Assembly: GCA_037447655.1 (NCBI GenBank)
Contig: JBBHKE010002219.1
Coordinates: 25,161 to 89,160 of the forward strand
DNA length: 64,000 bases
DNA from: Zygnema cylindricum
Taxonomy: Eukaryota; Streptophyta; Zygnematophyceae; Zygnematales; Zygnemataceae
Direction of reading: 5' to 3'
The translations under genes and the position numbers were made by a program. Within the stretch, counting starts at the first letter, position 1. Each line of letters opens with the position of its first letter. Under the pieces are notes generated by a model. That model was not told the origin of the DNA, did no database searches, and saw nothing but the letters and a program-made list of their open reading frames with translations. Below, piece after piece: positions 31,965 to 42,795 of the stretch.

Positions 31965-32834
31965 CAGAGAACTTGGGGAAATTGAGGCAGAAGGAAAGAA
32001 CGGCTCATCTTTGACTACGGGATCAAATCGACCTTTGCTCTCCCGATGGTTGAACCGGAAATCTCTCTTATGCTCAGGTAACTTTCGCTTGCGACTCCCT
32101 TCCCTAGTCCGGCCCCGAGAAGTTGCTCTGCCTCTAGAAGGTCTACTGGTAGCAATTTCCTGAGATATGGTGGGCGGATGTCGTGAAGTAGACGGCATCT
32201 CCGGTTGCTCTCAAACCGAGATGGGAGAGCCACTTTCGGACGAGCTACTCAGGATCTCCACTACTCCTCCCACTGGGCGTATGATCCGAGCTCGGTCGCT
32301 TCTGGCAACCCGTTGCACCAGCTCCTTCTTAACCTTCAATTCATGGATATTGTGAAGGGCTAGAATCTCCTTACGACCGGGTCAGTTAGGATCCGACAAA
32401 AGTTCAGGATCCATGTATGTCTCCACTATCGGCGCCTTGGATCTGGTATAACGTACCACCTCAGGAGGGTGGCCTGGGACCGCTTCCTTATGAGCCAAAC
32501 CCTTCCTACGGGATTGGGGAGCAAAAGTGTGTCTTTCTACCTTCTCCGTAGCCCGAGCCCTAGCAGCCTCGAACAACGTCGGAAAGTTTTCAAGGGAAAA
32601 GACCATAGGAGGTAGAGGAGAGGGTCTCCCCTCTGGGGGCGTAGGAGGAGTGTCGACCGCAACCCCCCGGGGCATTTCTCCCTTAAGAAACCGCTCTATG
32701 TGTACAGGTGAGCCAAAGGGGGGTGCTCTCTCGGGCACCTGTGACTCTTCCTCCTGGGCCGCCGCTTCCTGCCTCTCCTGCTCTTCCGATCTGACATCCG
32801 GAAGATCCTTATCCTGGACTTCTCCTCCCCCCAT
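31965..32834 (-). pseudogene. DNMT-gypsy gag N-terminus, second reverse copy
   Basis: It starts at the ATG at 32834 (MGGGEVQDKDLPDVRSEEQE) with VPERAPPFGSPVHIERFLKG, PMVFSLENFPTLFEAARARA and FAPQSRRKGLAHKEAVPGHP. It is interrupted by a stop near 32385 and continues with HELKVKKELVQR-type and QPTISQE-type segments to 31965. It is the same protein as at 26974 and 37629. No catalytic domain is expected. Confidence 0.8.
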
Positions 32835-32908
32835 AGCTGACTAGAGAAGAAGATCTAAATCCCCTTATAAAAGTACTTCGATCTGAGAACCTATCCTCTT
32901 AACCTAAA

Positions 32909-32932
32909 GAGACAGGGTGGCTTTTTCAGTAC
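32909..32932 (-). promoter_or_regulatory. Putative self-priming primer-binding site of DNMT-gypsy
   Basis: On the reverse strand the leader directly after the LTR (which ends at 32933) reads GTACTGAAAAAGCCACCCTG followed by TCTC. It pairs with the LTR hairpin region GACAGG-TGGCTTTTTCAGTAC with one extra C, and the pairing extends into the terminal CA of the LTR. No match to a tRNA 3' end was recognised at this site. It fits intramolecular priming as known from Tf1. Confidence 0.65.
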
Positions 32933-34121
32933 TGTGCTACTCTACTCGAAGCCCACTAAATGCCACACTCCCAGCTACTCTCCAAAGAATAGGAAGGAAA
33001 TGAGAGTCGTCTGATCCTTTCCGCAAAAACTCCGGACAAACCCAAAGATGACCACAAGAGTGTGCAAATAACTCCCACGCAGAAATATAGAAATAACAAA
33101 TATCGGCTTTTCAGATTAAACAATATCACCTTGCCCTTGAGAATAGATTTAAAGATAGAAATAAATAATAATGGTGAAGCGAATTCACATACCCCGGAGT
33201 GCAACGGTGACCAAACTCAGCAGAAGAAAACCTCTCCCAATGGCCCCGAAGACCGGTATGAGTCTCCCTCACCCCTAGCGGTTCCACCGCAAGGATGCGA
33301 CAAGACTCTTTTTAGTTTCAAACAGCGAAAGTCCAAACCGCCCAAAGAGGAGATAGTGCCAACTACCCACCCGTGCTACGTTCTCCACAAAAGACAATCC
33401 AAAACAAAGATGGTAATAGAGTCAACAACACAATGCAACCATTCCCCAAGAGAAAGATTGATTTAATTCTCTGAGGGTTTTCTCAGGAGACAGTACTGAA
33501 AAAACCACCTGTCTCCTTTGGCCCTAAAGTGCCTTATACAACCAGAGTTTGTCCTACTGCAAGTTCCAAAGTCAAAGCAATGTGACAAGCTAATAAGCGG
33601 CCAGCAATTGTTATCATACCGACAGAAGACAAAACAGACTATACCACACTCAGGGCTAAAAGTTAGACAACTGGTCCCGGCTGGATTAGCGGCTCAGGGT
33701 CCTCCTATGATACACAAAATGGAAACAAAGTTATGACTCGACGTGAAACCGCCTAACTTTGACCCAAAGTCATTAATGCTTTGCCCGGTTGTTGGGCCTA
33801 AACTAACATCCTACTGACAGTTAACAGTAGGATCTACGAGATAATCCCAAAGGTTACGTGTCGTTCTCTAATGTATCCCTCTACTACAACTAGATAGAAC
33901 ACACAATATAATGGAGCAGACGCTTTGCACATGACTAACTGCGCTGTTCGGCCTCCGTTTCAGGTGAACTAAATTGCGTAGGGCTCCAGAGTGAAAATAT
34001 AAAGATTTGATCTGGCTAGTTTACCTCTTCCTTCCCCGTACGCTAGAGTCCGTACAAAGTGGAATGATGCCCCGGAATTCCTGGGAGTGCAAATGTGCCG
34101 AAGACGCACACGAGCTTGACA
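32933..34121 (-). mobile_element. DNMT-gypsy 5' LTR
   Basis: On the reverse strand TGTCAAGCTCGTGTGCGTC (34121) to GAGTAGCACA (32933), 1189 bases, followed by leader and gag. The hairpin is at 33486-33516. It interrupts a forward copia LTR whose remainder starts at 34122. Confidence 0.88.
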
Positions 34122-35022
34122 GGTACGATATAATAGGTTTGATAAATATTTATTTTGACACACATAGACTAGTTCATTTAACGGGGTATAGAAACGTAAT
34201 GCATAGATACAGTTTTTGTACGATTTTTATGTATTTTATGAAACACATACGTCGCATTTGTTTCGAACACGAAACAAATACCGCTCGTATATTTTCAACG
34301 GCTATAGTTGTATCCGATTTTGATTGGACGGCCATGATAGGCGCCGCGATAACAAAATATGTACTTTTGGCATTTTATTGTCATTGCCACGTCATATGAC
34401 ACGTGGCGCGAACAACCCTGGATTGCCGAAACTATGGAGATTACGCAAACAAATCCGGATATGACATGTGTCAACATTTTGGCCATGTCGTACGATGGCC
34501 TTACACATAGTACACCGCCACATATAATTTTTTGTACAACACAATAATTTGATTGGTGCCGTACGTTAGTAGATAGAGTTTTAGAGAGAGATAGGACTTA
34601 TAAAATTTAGTAGGTAGCAGCCTCTCTCTGAGAGAGCTCTTGTACAAAAGGTAATCTTTGACCATTCATAACTATCAATTTACTTGACCATTTTCAGTGA
34701 TTCTTTTTGCTGCCAACTCAGGGGAGTCCACGCTACACAAAGCTATAGTCGGTCAGTGTTTTAGCCTTCAAGGGTGGCTGCATTTATAAGGGAAATTCAA
34801 AGTGGGTGAATGTGTCCAAAAGTCATATTATAACTTTGCATTCTGTGGTGGAACTGAGCACACACAAAGTCTTATTTCACAAGGGTGAAACTATAATGGA
34901 TTTGTGATTGTCAAGGGGTCAATCATTTGGGTTTATATGAACTTGGAGTCGCCACTATCCAGATTGGCTTCTTTTAGATCTGCGATTTTTGTGGGCAATG
35001 GAGCACACAGAGTATAAAATAG
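34122..35022 (+). mobile_element. Copia LTR, 3' part
   Basis: It aligns with the last roughly 880 bases of the solo LTRs at 30783-31964 and 41330-42519, from GGTTTGATAAATATTTATTT to GGGCAATGGAGCACACAGAG. Its first part is missing and was presumably separated by insertion of the DNMT-gypsy copy ending at 34121. A CACGTGGCG G-box lies at about 34400. Confidence 0.75.
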
Positions 35023-35426
35023 TTCTTCCACCCAAAAAGGACTCGTCTTGGAAAACGGTAGACTTTTGGATGTGTGAAGACTACTAGATGTTGAAATTAT
35101 GTGGTCTCCATTGACCCACAGAATGAGCAGCCTATGTAAAGCCTCTAGGATAATATTTGCCCCTTCTACTTTCCCGCTGAATAAGCGCCGCCCAGGCACA
35201 CAAATATTCTGACCACTCTCACCCTTGTGAGGACAAGACTCCCCTGAGTCAAACGCAAAAAGAATCACTGAATTTGCTCGGGCTCACCCGAGCAGTAAGT
35301 TATGGCTGGTCAAAGGTGACCTTTATAGTTACAAGCTCTCTTAGAGAGAGAGGTACCTAAATATTACTAAGTCTCGGTCTGCCTACTCACGACTACCTAC
35401 TATTAAACCCTAGTCCAATAGGAACA

Positions 35427-36005
35427 CTATAAAGTACAAGAAGAAGTATAAGCTGCAATCTTATTTTCTGCCAACTGTTGCTGCTGCAATGATCCACTCT
35501 TATATTTGTTAACTAGTGATATCCAAATCAGAGATGAAGATTTGACATGCATAAGGGGAATGGCAATGCCCTTTGCTACACTTTTAAGAATTAAGAGCTT
35601 AGCAACCTTGTCTTTGTAGTTCCACTTTTCATACTCTGATCTTTCGGTCTGAACCCTTGTCGTTGTTGCTGGTGGTGCTGCTGCCGGTATCGCCTTCGGC
35701 AATGGTGTTACTTGAGTTGCAACTCTTTCCTTTTCTCCTTCCATGACAATCTCTTCTCCTTCCTCATCTTCATCCTCGGTGATGGTGGCAGCTGTTCTAC
35801 CAACTGTAGAGGCGGAGGTGCCAGAAAAACGTGTCCCTCCAAACCCAGGTGGAGGTGGGCATCGAATTTGTCCAGACACTATGCCCCATAAATGCTTCTC
35901 AAATAGTTCTCCCTCCATCATCATTTCCCAATAAAGAAAGTCTGATCCATCAAATATGGGCACCCTAGAGGGTGGGCCCATAACCTGAAATTCTGTGGTC
36001 TCCAT
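35427..36005 (-). CDS. Ty1/copia gag, N-terminal part (open, truncated)
   Basis: Open frame of 192 residues starting with the ATG at 36005, which lies inside the LTR 20 bases from its end. METTEFQVMGPPSRVPIFDG is read through the primer-binding site. Then DFLYWEMMMEGELFEKHLWG, a Thr/Ala-rich and acidic spacer, WNYKDKVAKLLILKSVAKGI, LIWISLVNKYKSGSLQQQQL and AENKIAAYT: the copia gag (UBN2-like) capsid. Zinc knuckle and pol are deleted and the last residues come from LTR sequence. It is the cleanest copia gag start in the window and supports the shared start codon. Confidence 0.85.
   Translation of the reverse strand: METTEFQVMGPPSRVPIFDGSDFLYWEMMMEGELFEKHLWGIVSGQIRCPPPPGFGGTRFSGTSASTVGRTAATITEDEDEEGEEIVMEGEKERVATQVTPLPKAIPAAAPPATTTRVQTERSEYEKWNYKDKVAKLLILKSVAKGIAIPLMHVKSSSLIWISLVNKYKSGSLQQQQLAENKIAAYTSSCTL
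35971..35985 (-). promoter_or_regulatory. Primer-binding site (half initiator tRNA-Met)
   Basis: The forward strand reads GGTGGGCCCATAACC, identical to the anticodon arm of plant initiator tRNA-Met, and abuts the LTR at 35986. On the element strand it is GGTTATGGGCCCACC. Confidence 0.85.
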
Positions 36006-36660
36006 TGACCCACAGAATGAGCAGCCTATGTAAAGCCTCTAGGATAATATTTGCCCCTTCTACTTTCCCGCTGAATAAGCGCCGCCCAGGCACACAAATA
36101 TTCTGACCACTCTCACCCTTGTGAGGAGAAGACTCCCCTGAGTCAAACGCAAAAAGAATCACTGAATTTGCTCACCCGAGCAGTAAGTTATGGCTGGTCA
36201 AAGACGACCTTTATAGTTACAAGCTCTCTTAGAGAGAGAGGTACCTAAATATTACTAAGTCTCGGTCTGCCTACTCACGACTACCTACTATTAAACCCTA
36301 GTCCAATAGGAACACTATAAAGTACAAGAAGGTACAATGGGCGATGTACTTATTGTACAACTATTGTACGACAAGGTCTACAAGGTGACACTTGTCATAT
36401 CGGAAGCCCATGGTTCCTCCTCCCATCTTCTCCGGTATCAAATAATGTGGCGCCACGTGGCACCGCGTGACGTTATATCCGTATGCCGCCGAAAAGCTCA
36501 CTTCGCGTGGCGGCTTTAATGCCGGCCGTCCGATCAAAACATATTTTACACGGTTCAGATTCGCGTACATGCAGAAATTGCTCATTTTGGTTAGTGTGCT
36601 GTTAATTAGCTGTTTCGTTAATGTTTATATATTTATGAAACCCGTCACGTGTATCGTTTC

Positions 36661-36735
36661 GTAACGCCTTAATGGTTAAGGCGATAGGCTATAAAGAGTC
36701 TAGAGGTCACAGGTTCAAATCTAGACCTAGGCATC
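36661..36735 (+). other. tRNA-like (Pol III A/B box) module, antisense in copia LTR
   Basis: CGCCTTAATGGTTAAGGCGATAGGCT resembles a tRNA D-arm/A box, and GGTTCAAATCT (36712-36722) fits the B box, flanked by AGGTC/GACCT as a T-stem. Similar modules occur antisense to other copia LTRs at 49225-49292, 57132-57195 and 58549-58620. No complete tRNA cloverleaf could be drawn. Confidence 0.45.
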
Positions 36736-37628
36736 ATTTTATCCAAAATACCCTTATCTGCAAAAACTGCCACTTTCTAAATATGGCGGCAGCCATGGCG
36801 CGCCTTTGATCCTCACTCTCTTTCTTTAAAACAAAACTAAAATAGGGAAGCGAACTATTAATTACCTCTTTTCAACAGATGCTTAACACGGCGATTGTAC
36901 CTTACCGAGTACCTAATGCCAACCTCGGAAGAGATTTTCGATTCGCTAACCGAGGCCACCATTTATTCCACCTTAGACATGAAGAATGGGTTCCATCAGA
37001 TCCCAATGGAGCCAAAGCACTTGGAAAGGAAAACCTTTTGGGTAGGGTCCGGGTTGTATGAATGGCTCTAGATGCCATTCGGGCTAAAGAATGCACCTAC
37101 CAAATTCCAACGTGCCATGGACGAGGCGCTCCGGGCAACTGACCAAGCACGGTGCTATATCGACGATGTTATTATCTTCTCAAAGACCTTCGAGGAACAC
37201 TTGGAGCACATACAGATTGTACTCCGGGCTCTCTAAGTAGCGGGCTTGAGATGTCACCTGGGTAAGGGAATTTTTAGGGTGCAGAAAAGTTTTTACCTGG
37301 GACATGAAGTTACACCTGGGGACAATGGGTCCCCATATGGTCAAGGTGTCAGCCCTTGATGCCCTTCCCCCTCCTCAACACGTCTCTACACTCCGCAAGT
37401 TTTTAGGCCTGACTTACTACTATTAGAGTTTCATCCTTTAATTTAGCAATCAAACTCAGCCTTTGAGCTAGTTGTTGCGGAAGAATTAGGAGTGGCAGTG
37501 GGCAAAATATCATTCCAATTTCTAAAGGATTCCCTGAAACAACAACCTGTCTCTTTAGGTTAAAGAGGATAGGTGCTAAGGGCAGAGTACCTCTTTAAGG
37601 GGATTTAGATATTCTTCTCTAGTCAGCT

Positions 37629-38684
37629 ATGGGAGGAGGAGAAGTTGAGGATAAGGATCTTTTGGGTGTCGGATTGGAAGAGAAGGAGAGGCAAGAAGTG
37701 GTGGCCCAGGAGGAAGAGTCACAGGTGCCCGAGGAAGCACCCCCCTTTGGCTCACCTTTACACATAGAGCGGTTTCTTAAGGGAGAGATGCTTCCGGAGG
37801 TTGCAGTCAACACTCCTCTAATGCAGCCAGAGAGAAGACCCTCTCCTCCACCTCCACCTATTTTTTCCCCCGAGAATTTCCTAACTTTGTTCGAGTCAGC
37901 CAGAGCTTGGGCTGCGGAGAAGGCGGTGAGGCCGCCCTTATCCCCCAAAGCCAGTAATAAGGGGTTATCCCATCAGGAAGCAATCCCTAGTCACCTTCCC
38001 GAGATCAATCGCTATACAAAGTCTAAGGCACCGATCGCAAAGATGTACAAGGATCGAAAGATCCTGGGTGATCTTAACCGGCCAGGTCGCAAAGAAATCT
38101 TAGCCCTTGATAATCTCCATGAGTTGAAGGTTAAGAAGGAGCTGGTGCAGCGGGTCGCCAGGTCATACCGAGCCAGGGTAGTACGCCTACTAGGAGGTGT
38201 AGTGGAGATATTGAGTAGTTGGTCAGAGAGCAGCTCCTCAACCTCAATACCGAAGCAACCGTGGGGGCCCTCAACTTCAAACCAGCAGCCCACCCCATCT
38301 CAGGACAACGCAACTAGCAGGCCGTTTAAGGTCGGGGCAAACCCTCGGACACGGGCCACGGAAGGGGTTAGCAAGCGAGGGTTAGACGAGCCCAAGATAG
38401 GGTACCGGTTCGACCATCGAGACCGCAAGGGCAGGTTCGCTCCCAGACCTAAAGCTGAGCCGTTTTTCCCTTCTGATTGCACCTTTCTGAGCGCCCATTC
38501 TCCTCCTGCCCCAGTGGTTCGACCATCTGAAGGGTTGTGGCGTTCTAGACCCATAAATCCCGAGGTACCAAGTTTGGGGATTGCTGATCTCTCAAGGGTG
38601 GTGAGTAGCACACAAAAACTGGTTGAAATCCTACGATCACAAAGTCGGGCTGCGTCGGGGTCTGGACCCCTCACCATAGATTAA
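37629..38684 (+). CDS. DNMT-gypsy gag N-terminal half (open for 351 residues)
   Basis: The longest open frame of the window. It starts MGGGEVEDKDLLGVGLEEKE, then a Glu-rich region, PSPPPPPIFSPENFLTLFES, basic GRKEILALDNLHELKVKKEL, a Ser/Thr-rich region, GYRFDHRDRKGRFAPRPKAE and VVRPSEGLWRSRPINPEVPS, ending TQKLVEILRSQSRA and ITID at a TAA (38682). The reverse copies read on into WDALEEERRRALEQE, so this stop is a mutation inside gag. No known domain was recognised. It is the structural N-terminal region of the element, of unknown fold. Confidence 0.8.
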   Translation: MGGGEVEDKDLLGVGLEEKERQEVVAQEEESQVPEEAPPFGSPLHIERFLKGEMLPEVAVNTPLMQPERRPSPPPPPIFSPENFLTLFESARAWAAEKAVRPPLSPKASNKGLSHQEAIPSHLPEINRYTKSKAPIAKMYKDRKILGDLNRPGRKEILALDNLHELKVKKELVQRVARSYRARVVRLLGGVVEILSSWSESSSSTSIPKQPWGPSTSNQQPTPSQDNATSRPFKVGANPRTRATEGVSKRGLDEPKIGYRFDHRDRKGRFAPRPKAEPFFPSDCTFLSAHSPPAPVVRPSEGLWRSRPINPEVPSLGIADLSRVVSSTQKLVEILRSQSRAASGSGPLTID

Positions 38685-39702
38685 GAGGCCCTTGAAGAAG
38701 AACGGAAGAGGGCCCTAGAACAGGAATTGTTCCTCATTAGGGAGGCTATATGGATATCAGGAGGGATCATTAGTGGAGAGGAAATTCTTCCTAGAGAGAC
38801 AAGTCCCTTTGCTGAGAAACAATCTACAGGGTAGACAACCCCTACGGAGACGCAATCTCCCAAGATTTCCTCGGAACTCAGATCAGAGTCTCCCTTTCAG
38901 CGGGAAGGTGGGGGAACAACAGTACATAACAAATAGGGGATGGGTGCAGATCTATCGGATAATGTTGCAGCCGCCACCACGAAGCTTCCCACTTTTGACT
39001 TAGTGGTTGGGTCTTCAACTGGGGAGGCCGTGGTGTTCCTATAACCCGACCAGAGACAACACATCTCCCTAAGACTTTCCACTCCTCCACCCTCACCACC
39101 CGAGGCATCTTCTCCTTTGCCATCTTTTTCTCTTGCTGCTGCAGTTTGTGGGTGACCGGGCCCACCAATCTTACCATACAAATACGACGTCCTTGCCTAC
39201 TCACCTCCTCACAGGCGTTCTCCTGCTTCCAGCGAAGGAACTCCTCCACCAAAGACCTCCACAAGGCGTACATGGAGACAGAAACCTTTTCCTCGTAGCC
39301 CTCAATCATCTCCATCCCCTTCTCCACTAATCCCTCAAGAACCACCTATGATTAAACCTCCTCTCCACATCCCCTTAGTGGAAACAGTTCTCAGTGAGAA
39401 ACATGCCTCTCCTGGGTATAGGGGCGCACAATTTTGGACATCTTTTTCCAAACAGATAGTCTCATCTTTTCACAAAGGCAAACCCTAGGGAGATACAGGT
39501 CTTTCCGCTAAATCACCAGTAGCTGGAACTTCATCGGCAAGGGGGGGGGGGCATCTTTCGTCAGACAGCTCCTTCCACTGGAGAAGGAGGCGGCCCTAAG
39601 CCAGACGACGCAGATCCAGGGGTAATTTTACTTGTTCAATTTATCAGCCCCACCGGACCATCCTCTTCTCAGTTCACCAAACTTGCAGAGGAGGAAAAAG
39701 AA
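38685..39702 (+). pseudogene. DNMT-gypsy gag Pro/Ser-rich linker (broken)
   Basis: It continues the gag frame after the stop (EALEEERKRALEQELFLIRE-like), then a Pro/Ser/Arg-rich linker in changing frames (FPSLPSFSLAAAV-like, then SPPTGVLLLPAKELLHQRPP). It has a G-run of 11 at about 39541. It ends before IFTGNSSGIAFSDFELLWKS. No known domain was recognised. Confidence 0.55.
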
Positions 39703-41178
39703 ATGGGTGATGTTAGGATCTTTACAGGAAATAGTTCAGGAATCGCTTTCTCAGATTTTGAATTGTTGTGGAAATCTTTCACTCAGTCCGAAATCAACAA
39801 ATATAGGGGCGGAGCCAATCCGGATGACTTCGAAACCACGCTTTTCCCAATGATGGTTAATTATCTTGCTTGTGGCGCATTGGCAGATTATAAGGAGCGA
39901 CAACCTCTCGTGATGGCTCCCAGCATCAAAATTTCAGACCCTATCCTTGATGAGGCAGTCTTGCAGGCGGAAGCAGTCTTGGCTGCCGCTGCAGCCGCTC
40001 TTGTCACTGCCCTATTCACAGAGGACATGAAACTGCAGTTACAAGGACAAGCCTATGTCAACCAACTTCAAGCCATCCATGCTGCGAGAGCAGCCACTCT
40101 GATGGTTGCCGACACAACCCCCTATACCACACTTTTGAATGCATGGAGACTCCTTTACACTGAAAAAAACGAATCTGCTATCAAGGAATTTACGGAATTC
40201 CGTTGCCAAAAGGGTGAAACTCCCCAGACCCTTTTTAACAAATTGTCAAGCCTCTATCAAAAGACCAAACTATCAACAATTGATCTCTTCGCAATGGCAA
40301 CCAAATACTTCATCGCGGTCCGAAATTCGTTCTGACCCACAAGGCAAACTGCCCTCAATAATTGGATTGCGGGACAAGTCATCCACGACGTCAATCCAAA
40401 CACCAAAGAAATCTGGCAGGCCGCAATGAAGCTTTATGATCACTTCGTCCATAGAGAGGCCAAAAAAAAGGCAGTAACCGGCAAAACCATGGGGAATTTT
40501 GCAAGATTTGTCGGAGAAATGCCTCTTGACAATGAGGAGTCAGCAGAACTCGTTAGCTCTGCGGAAGCTCAACGGGAAACAGGCGACGGATAGCGGATCG
40601 AAACCCGCCATGGGGGTCGATGACCGCGTCTTCCTATACAATTGTTTAAACTGTCAACAAACAAGTCATGGATGGAAGGGCTGCCCGGGGAAGCTCAAAC
40701 CAAAATTAGCTCTTAAGCTAAAGGAACGGGAGAAAGAGAGAGCTGAAAGGACCAAAAGGCACCAAGAAAGGAAACAAGAAGGAGGGTCGGACGACAAAAC
40801 TCCGGTTAACAAAGACAATTACTGTTTGACTCCACGATCTAAGACTGCGAAAATGTCGCAAGCCCAGTTGCAACAGATATAACTTCCAAAATTTGATGAC
40901 ACGCAAATCTCCTATGAATTCAGGTGCAAATATACTGCTGAGGGCTCCAAGTGTGAGGCTTCCGGTTTATGGGTCACAAGGAAGGGCACTGTTTCCGAAA
41001 GAATGGAGTCCCAGAAGAGATGATGCAATATGCACTGTTCACCGGCGAAGGTGAAACTACCGTAAATCCTCTCTCGCTGCAGCTTCTCTACCCTTGGGGA
41101 CGCCGCACCTCTGAAAATCCGCAAAGACAGTCAACAGGTAAAGCACGACTAACACCGGAGATTATAATCCAATATTAG
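39703..41178 (+). pseudogene. DNMT-gypsy gag capsid and zinc knuckles, forward copy
   Basis: 39703-40335 is open: IAFSDFELLWKSFTQSEINK, MAPSIKISDPILDEAVLQAE, AWRLLYTEKNESAIKEFTEF and MATKYFIAVRNSF, with a stop where relatives read GPTGQ. 40499-40882 holds an intact zinc knuckle CLNCQQTSHGWKGC followed by KERAERTKRHQERKQ. A second knuckle at about 40951-40995 reads CEA... then, after a one-base shift, MGHKEGHC, so it is C-x2-C-x4-H-x4-C when the shift is allowed for. Then NGVPEEMMQYALFTGEGE. It binds element RNA. Confidence 0.8.
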
Positions 41179-41329
41179 AGCCTGCACATGGCCGCCATGG
41201 CTGCAGAATTGGCAACCCTGCGATTAGGATCACCTGTAGGACTCATGCTCTGACGGCCGCCAAAAAACTCCACCGGAGACTACTGGAGTTATTACAAAAG
41301 CTGGCGTAGCTTTAACATGAAACCGTGGC

Positions 41330-42519
41330 TGTTGGAACTCAAGTATTTTCTAGGTCTAGAGATTGCAAAATAAAAAGCAAATAGTAGATATTGACAGCCT
41401 GCCTCTAACTCCTCACTCAAGTCCCCACACTTGTCCCAGTCACTGAAGACTGGAAGAGGAGTTAGCCATGGCTGCCTGTGCTGTCTAGAGAGAGAGAGGA
41501 AGTTGCTCCATTGGGTTTTATAAAAGGTATTTTCACAGAGCCAGGATTTGATCCTGGTACCTACCTGTGTCAAACACGTAATAACCGGTAACCGTATCCT
41601 AAATAGTGTAGGTTATGGGATAGAGTGTATTGTGTATGATAGTTATATAAATAGTTACAACTTGACTAATTCATTTAACGAGAACTATATACATAATGCA
41701 TAGAAACAGTTGTGTAAAGTACGATTTACGGTACGGCTACGAAATAAATACCGCGCATTTTGTTTGACGTCAGAAAGAATACCGCGCAAGTATTTATGAC
41801 GGCCACGATTGAAATCCAGTTTCGATCGGACAGCCGCGAACGATGCCGATATCGTGGAGTAGGATTTTGGCGGTTTGCGATCACCTCCACATGGAGTGAC
41901 ACGTGGCAAAGCTACATTGGATTGCGGCAACTCCGGGGATTACGGAAACGAATCTAGATATGACATGTGTCAACATTTTGGCCATGTTGTACTATGGCCG
42001 TACAGAAAGTACACCGGCACCTGTACTTTTCTGTACAACACAGTATTTTAATTGGTACCGTACTTTAGTAGATAGAGTTTAAGAGGGAGATAGGACTTAG
42101 AAAAAATTGACAGATAGGACCCTCTCTCCGAGAGAGCACCTTGTATAAATGGCTAACTTTGGGCAGCCATAACAATCAATTTAAGTGACCATTTTTAGTG
42201 ATTCTTTTTGCTGCAGACTCAGGGGAGTCGAAGCTACAGAGGGGTGTAGTCGGTCAGAGGTTTTGTCTGCCAATTTGGCTGCATTTCTAAGGGAAAGTCT
42301 AAGTGGGTGAATGTGTCCAAATCTCATATTTTAACTTTGCATTGTGTGGTGGAACTGAGCACACAGAAAGTGTTATTTCACAAGGGTGAATCTATATTGG
42401 GGTTTTGACTCTCAAGGGGTCAGTCATTTGGGTTTATATCAAGTTTGGAGTTGGCACTATCTAGATTAGCTTCTTTTGATCTGCCTATTTTGAGGGCCGA
42501 TGGAGGTCTCAAAGTTTCA
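41330..42519 (+). mobile_element. Copia solo LTR with perfect 5-base target duplication
   Basis: TGTTGGAACTCAAGTATTTTC to ...GGTCTCAAAGTTTCA, 1190 bases, flanked by GTGGC on both sides (41325-41329 and 42520-42524). It fixes the LTR ends of the family and proves that the ATGGAGGTC start codon of gag lies inside the LTR. It contains a perfect 10-base-pair stem (41405-41414 with 41456-41465). Confidence 0.95.
41899..42150 (+). promoter_or_regulatory. Copia LTR promoter motifs
   Basis: GACACGTGGCA (G-box/ABRE-like, ACGTGGC) at about 41898-41908 and TATAAAT at 42144-42150. The same pair is found in other copies (CACGTGGC at 56296-56303; TATAAAT at 31589-31595 and 53620-53626). In land plants such G-boxes answer to bZIP factors in stress or ABA signalling. 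Activity here is inferred only. Confidence 0.5.
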
Positions 42520-42795
42520 GTGGCTGCTGAAGACGATGACGAGGTGATGGGCTGGGACATGGAACCTCTTAAAGCACATCACGCACAAACCTTGCTTACT
42601 GGAGCCTGGAATGTCGGTTTGGGGGACAATCGCAGGAAGCTTCGTAACTCAACCTCGGCGCAAAGAAGTGACAGGCAAAGACTGGCTCCAGGAGACCACA
42701 ACAGAAACGCTACTGGACCTTTGTCCTTCACTCCCAGTGCCATCATTTTGAACGACAAAATAGGCATTGGGATCAAATCCACAAACCCCCTCTAA
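42520..42795 (+). pseudogene. DNMT-gypsy gag-protease linker, forward copy
   Basis: The frame continuing from the solo LTR reads VAAEDDDEVMGWDMEPLKAH, then GPLSFTPSAIILNDKIGIGI, and stops at 42795. It matches the region 23330-23110 of the reverse copy. The sequence expected next (rest of the linker, protease, methyltransferase motifs I-VIII) is absent. Confidence 0.7.

Larger units (their letters stand above)
35092..36877 (-). mobile_element. Truncated copia element: LTR, gag, partial LTR
   Basis: On the reverse strand: full 5' LTR 36877-35986 (892 bases, TGTTGAAAAG...AGAATTTCA), primer-binding site 35985-35971, gag to about 35427, then the last 334 bases of the 3' LTR (35425-35092). Nearly all pol and the first part of the 3' LTR are deleted; the junction at 35421-35428 sits in the short repeat AAGTACAAGAAG. 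The two LTR pieces are almost identical, so the insertion is young. Confidence 0.9.
35023..37540 (+). pseudogene. DNMT-gypsy RT fragment, split by a copia insertion
   Basis: 35023-35091 encodes a piece of RT (VLPPKKDS-like, then KTVDFWMCEDY), and the same gene resumes at 36878 with MLNTAIV, SEEIFDSLTEATIYSTLDMK-type, MPFGLKNAPTKFQRAMDEAL and YIDDVIIFSKTFEEHLEHIQ. The insertion (35092-36877) is flanked by GATGT and GATGC, a 5-base duplication with one change. All three catalytic Asp remain, but there are stops. The fragment ends at about 37540, where it fuses, without any LTR, to the leader of the next DNMT-gypsy copy. Confidence 0.85.
37541..41329 (+). mobile_element. DNMT-gypsy, forward copy, gag part
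   Basis: The leader (GTCTCTTTAGGTTAAAGAGGATAGG) starts at about 37541 without a preceding LTR, and gag starts at 37629. The gene continues to a copia solo LTR at 41330 and then through 42520-45425. It carries the same gag, linker, RT, RNase H and integrase as the reverse copies, but most of the methyltransferase and the protease are missing. Confidence 0.85.

Noticed and set aside
32909-32932. A standard initiator-Met primer-binding site (TGGTATCAGAGC) in DNMT-gypsy
   Set aside because: No such sequence follows the LTR; the leader instead pairs with the LTR hairpin.
36661-36735. A functional tRNA gene
   Set aside because: A- and B-box-like motifs are present, but no acceptor stem or full cloverleaf could be formed, and the module sits at a fixed place in copia LTRs.
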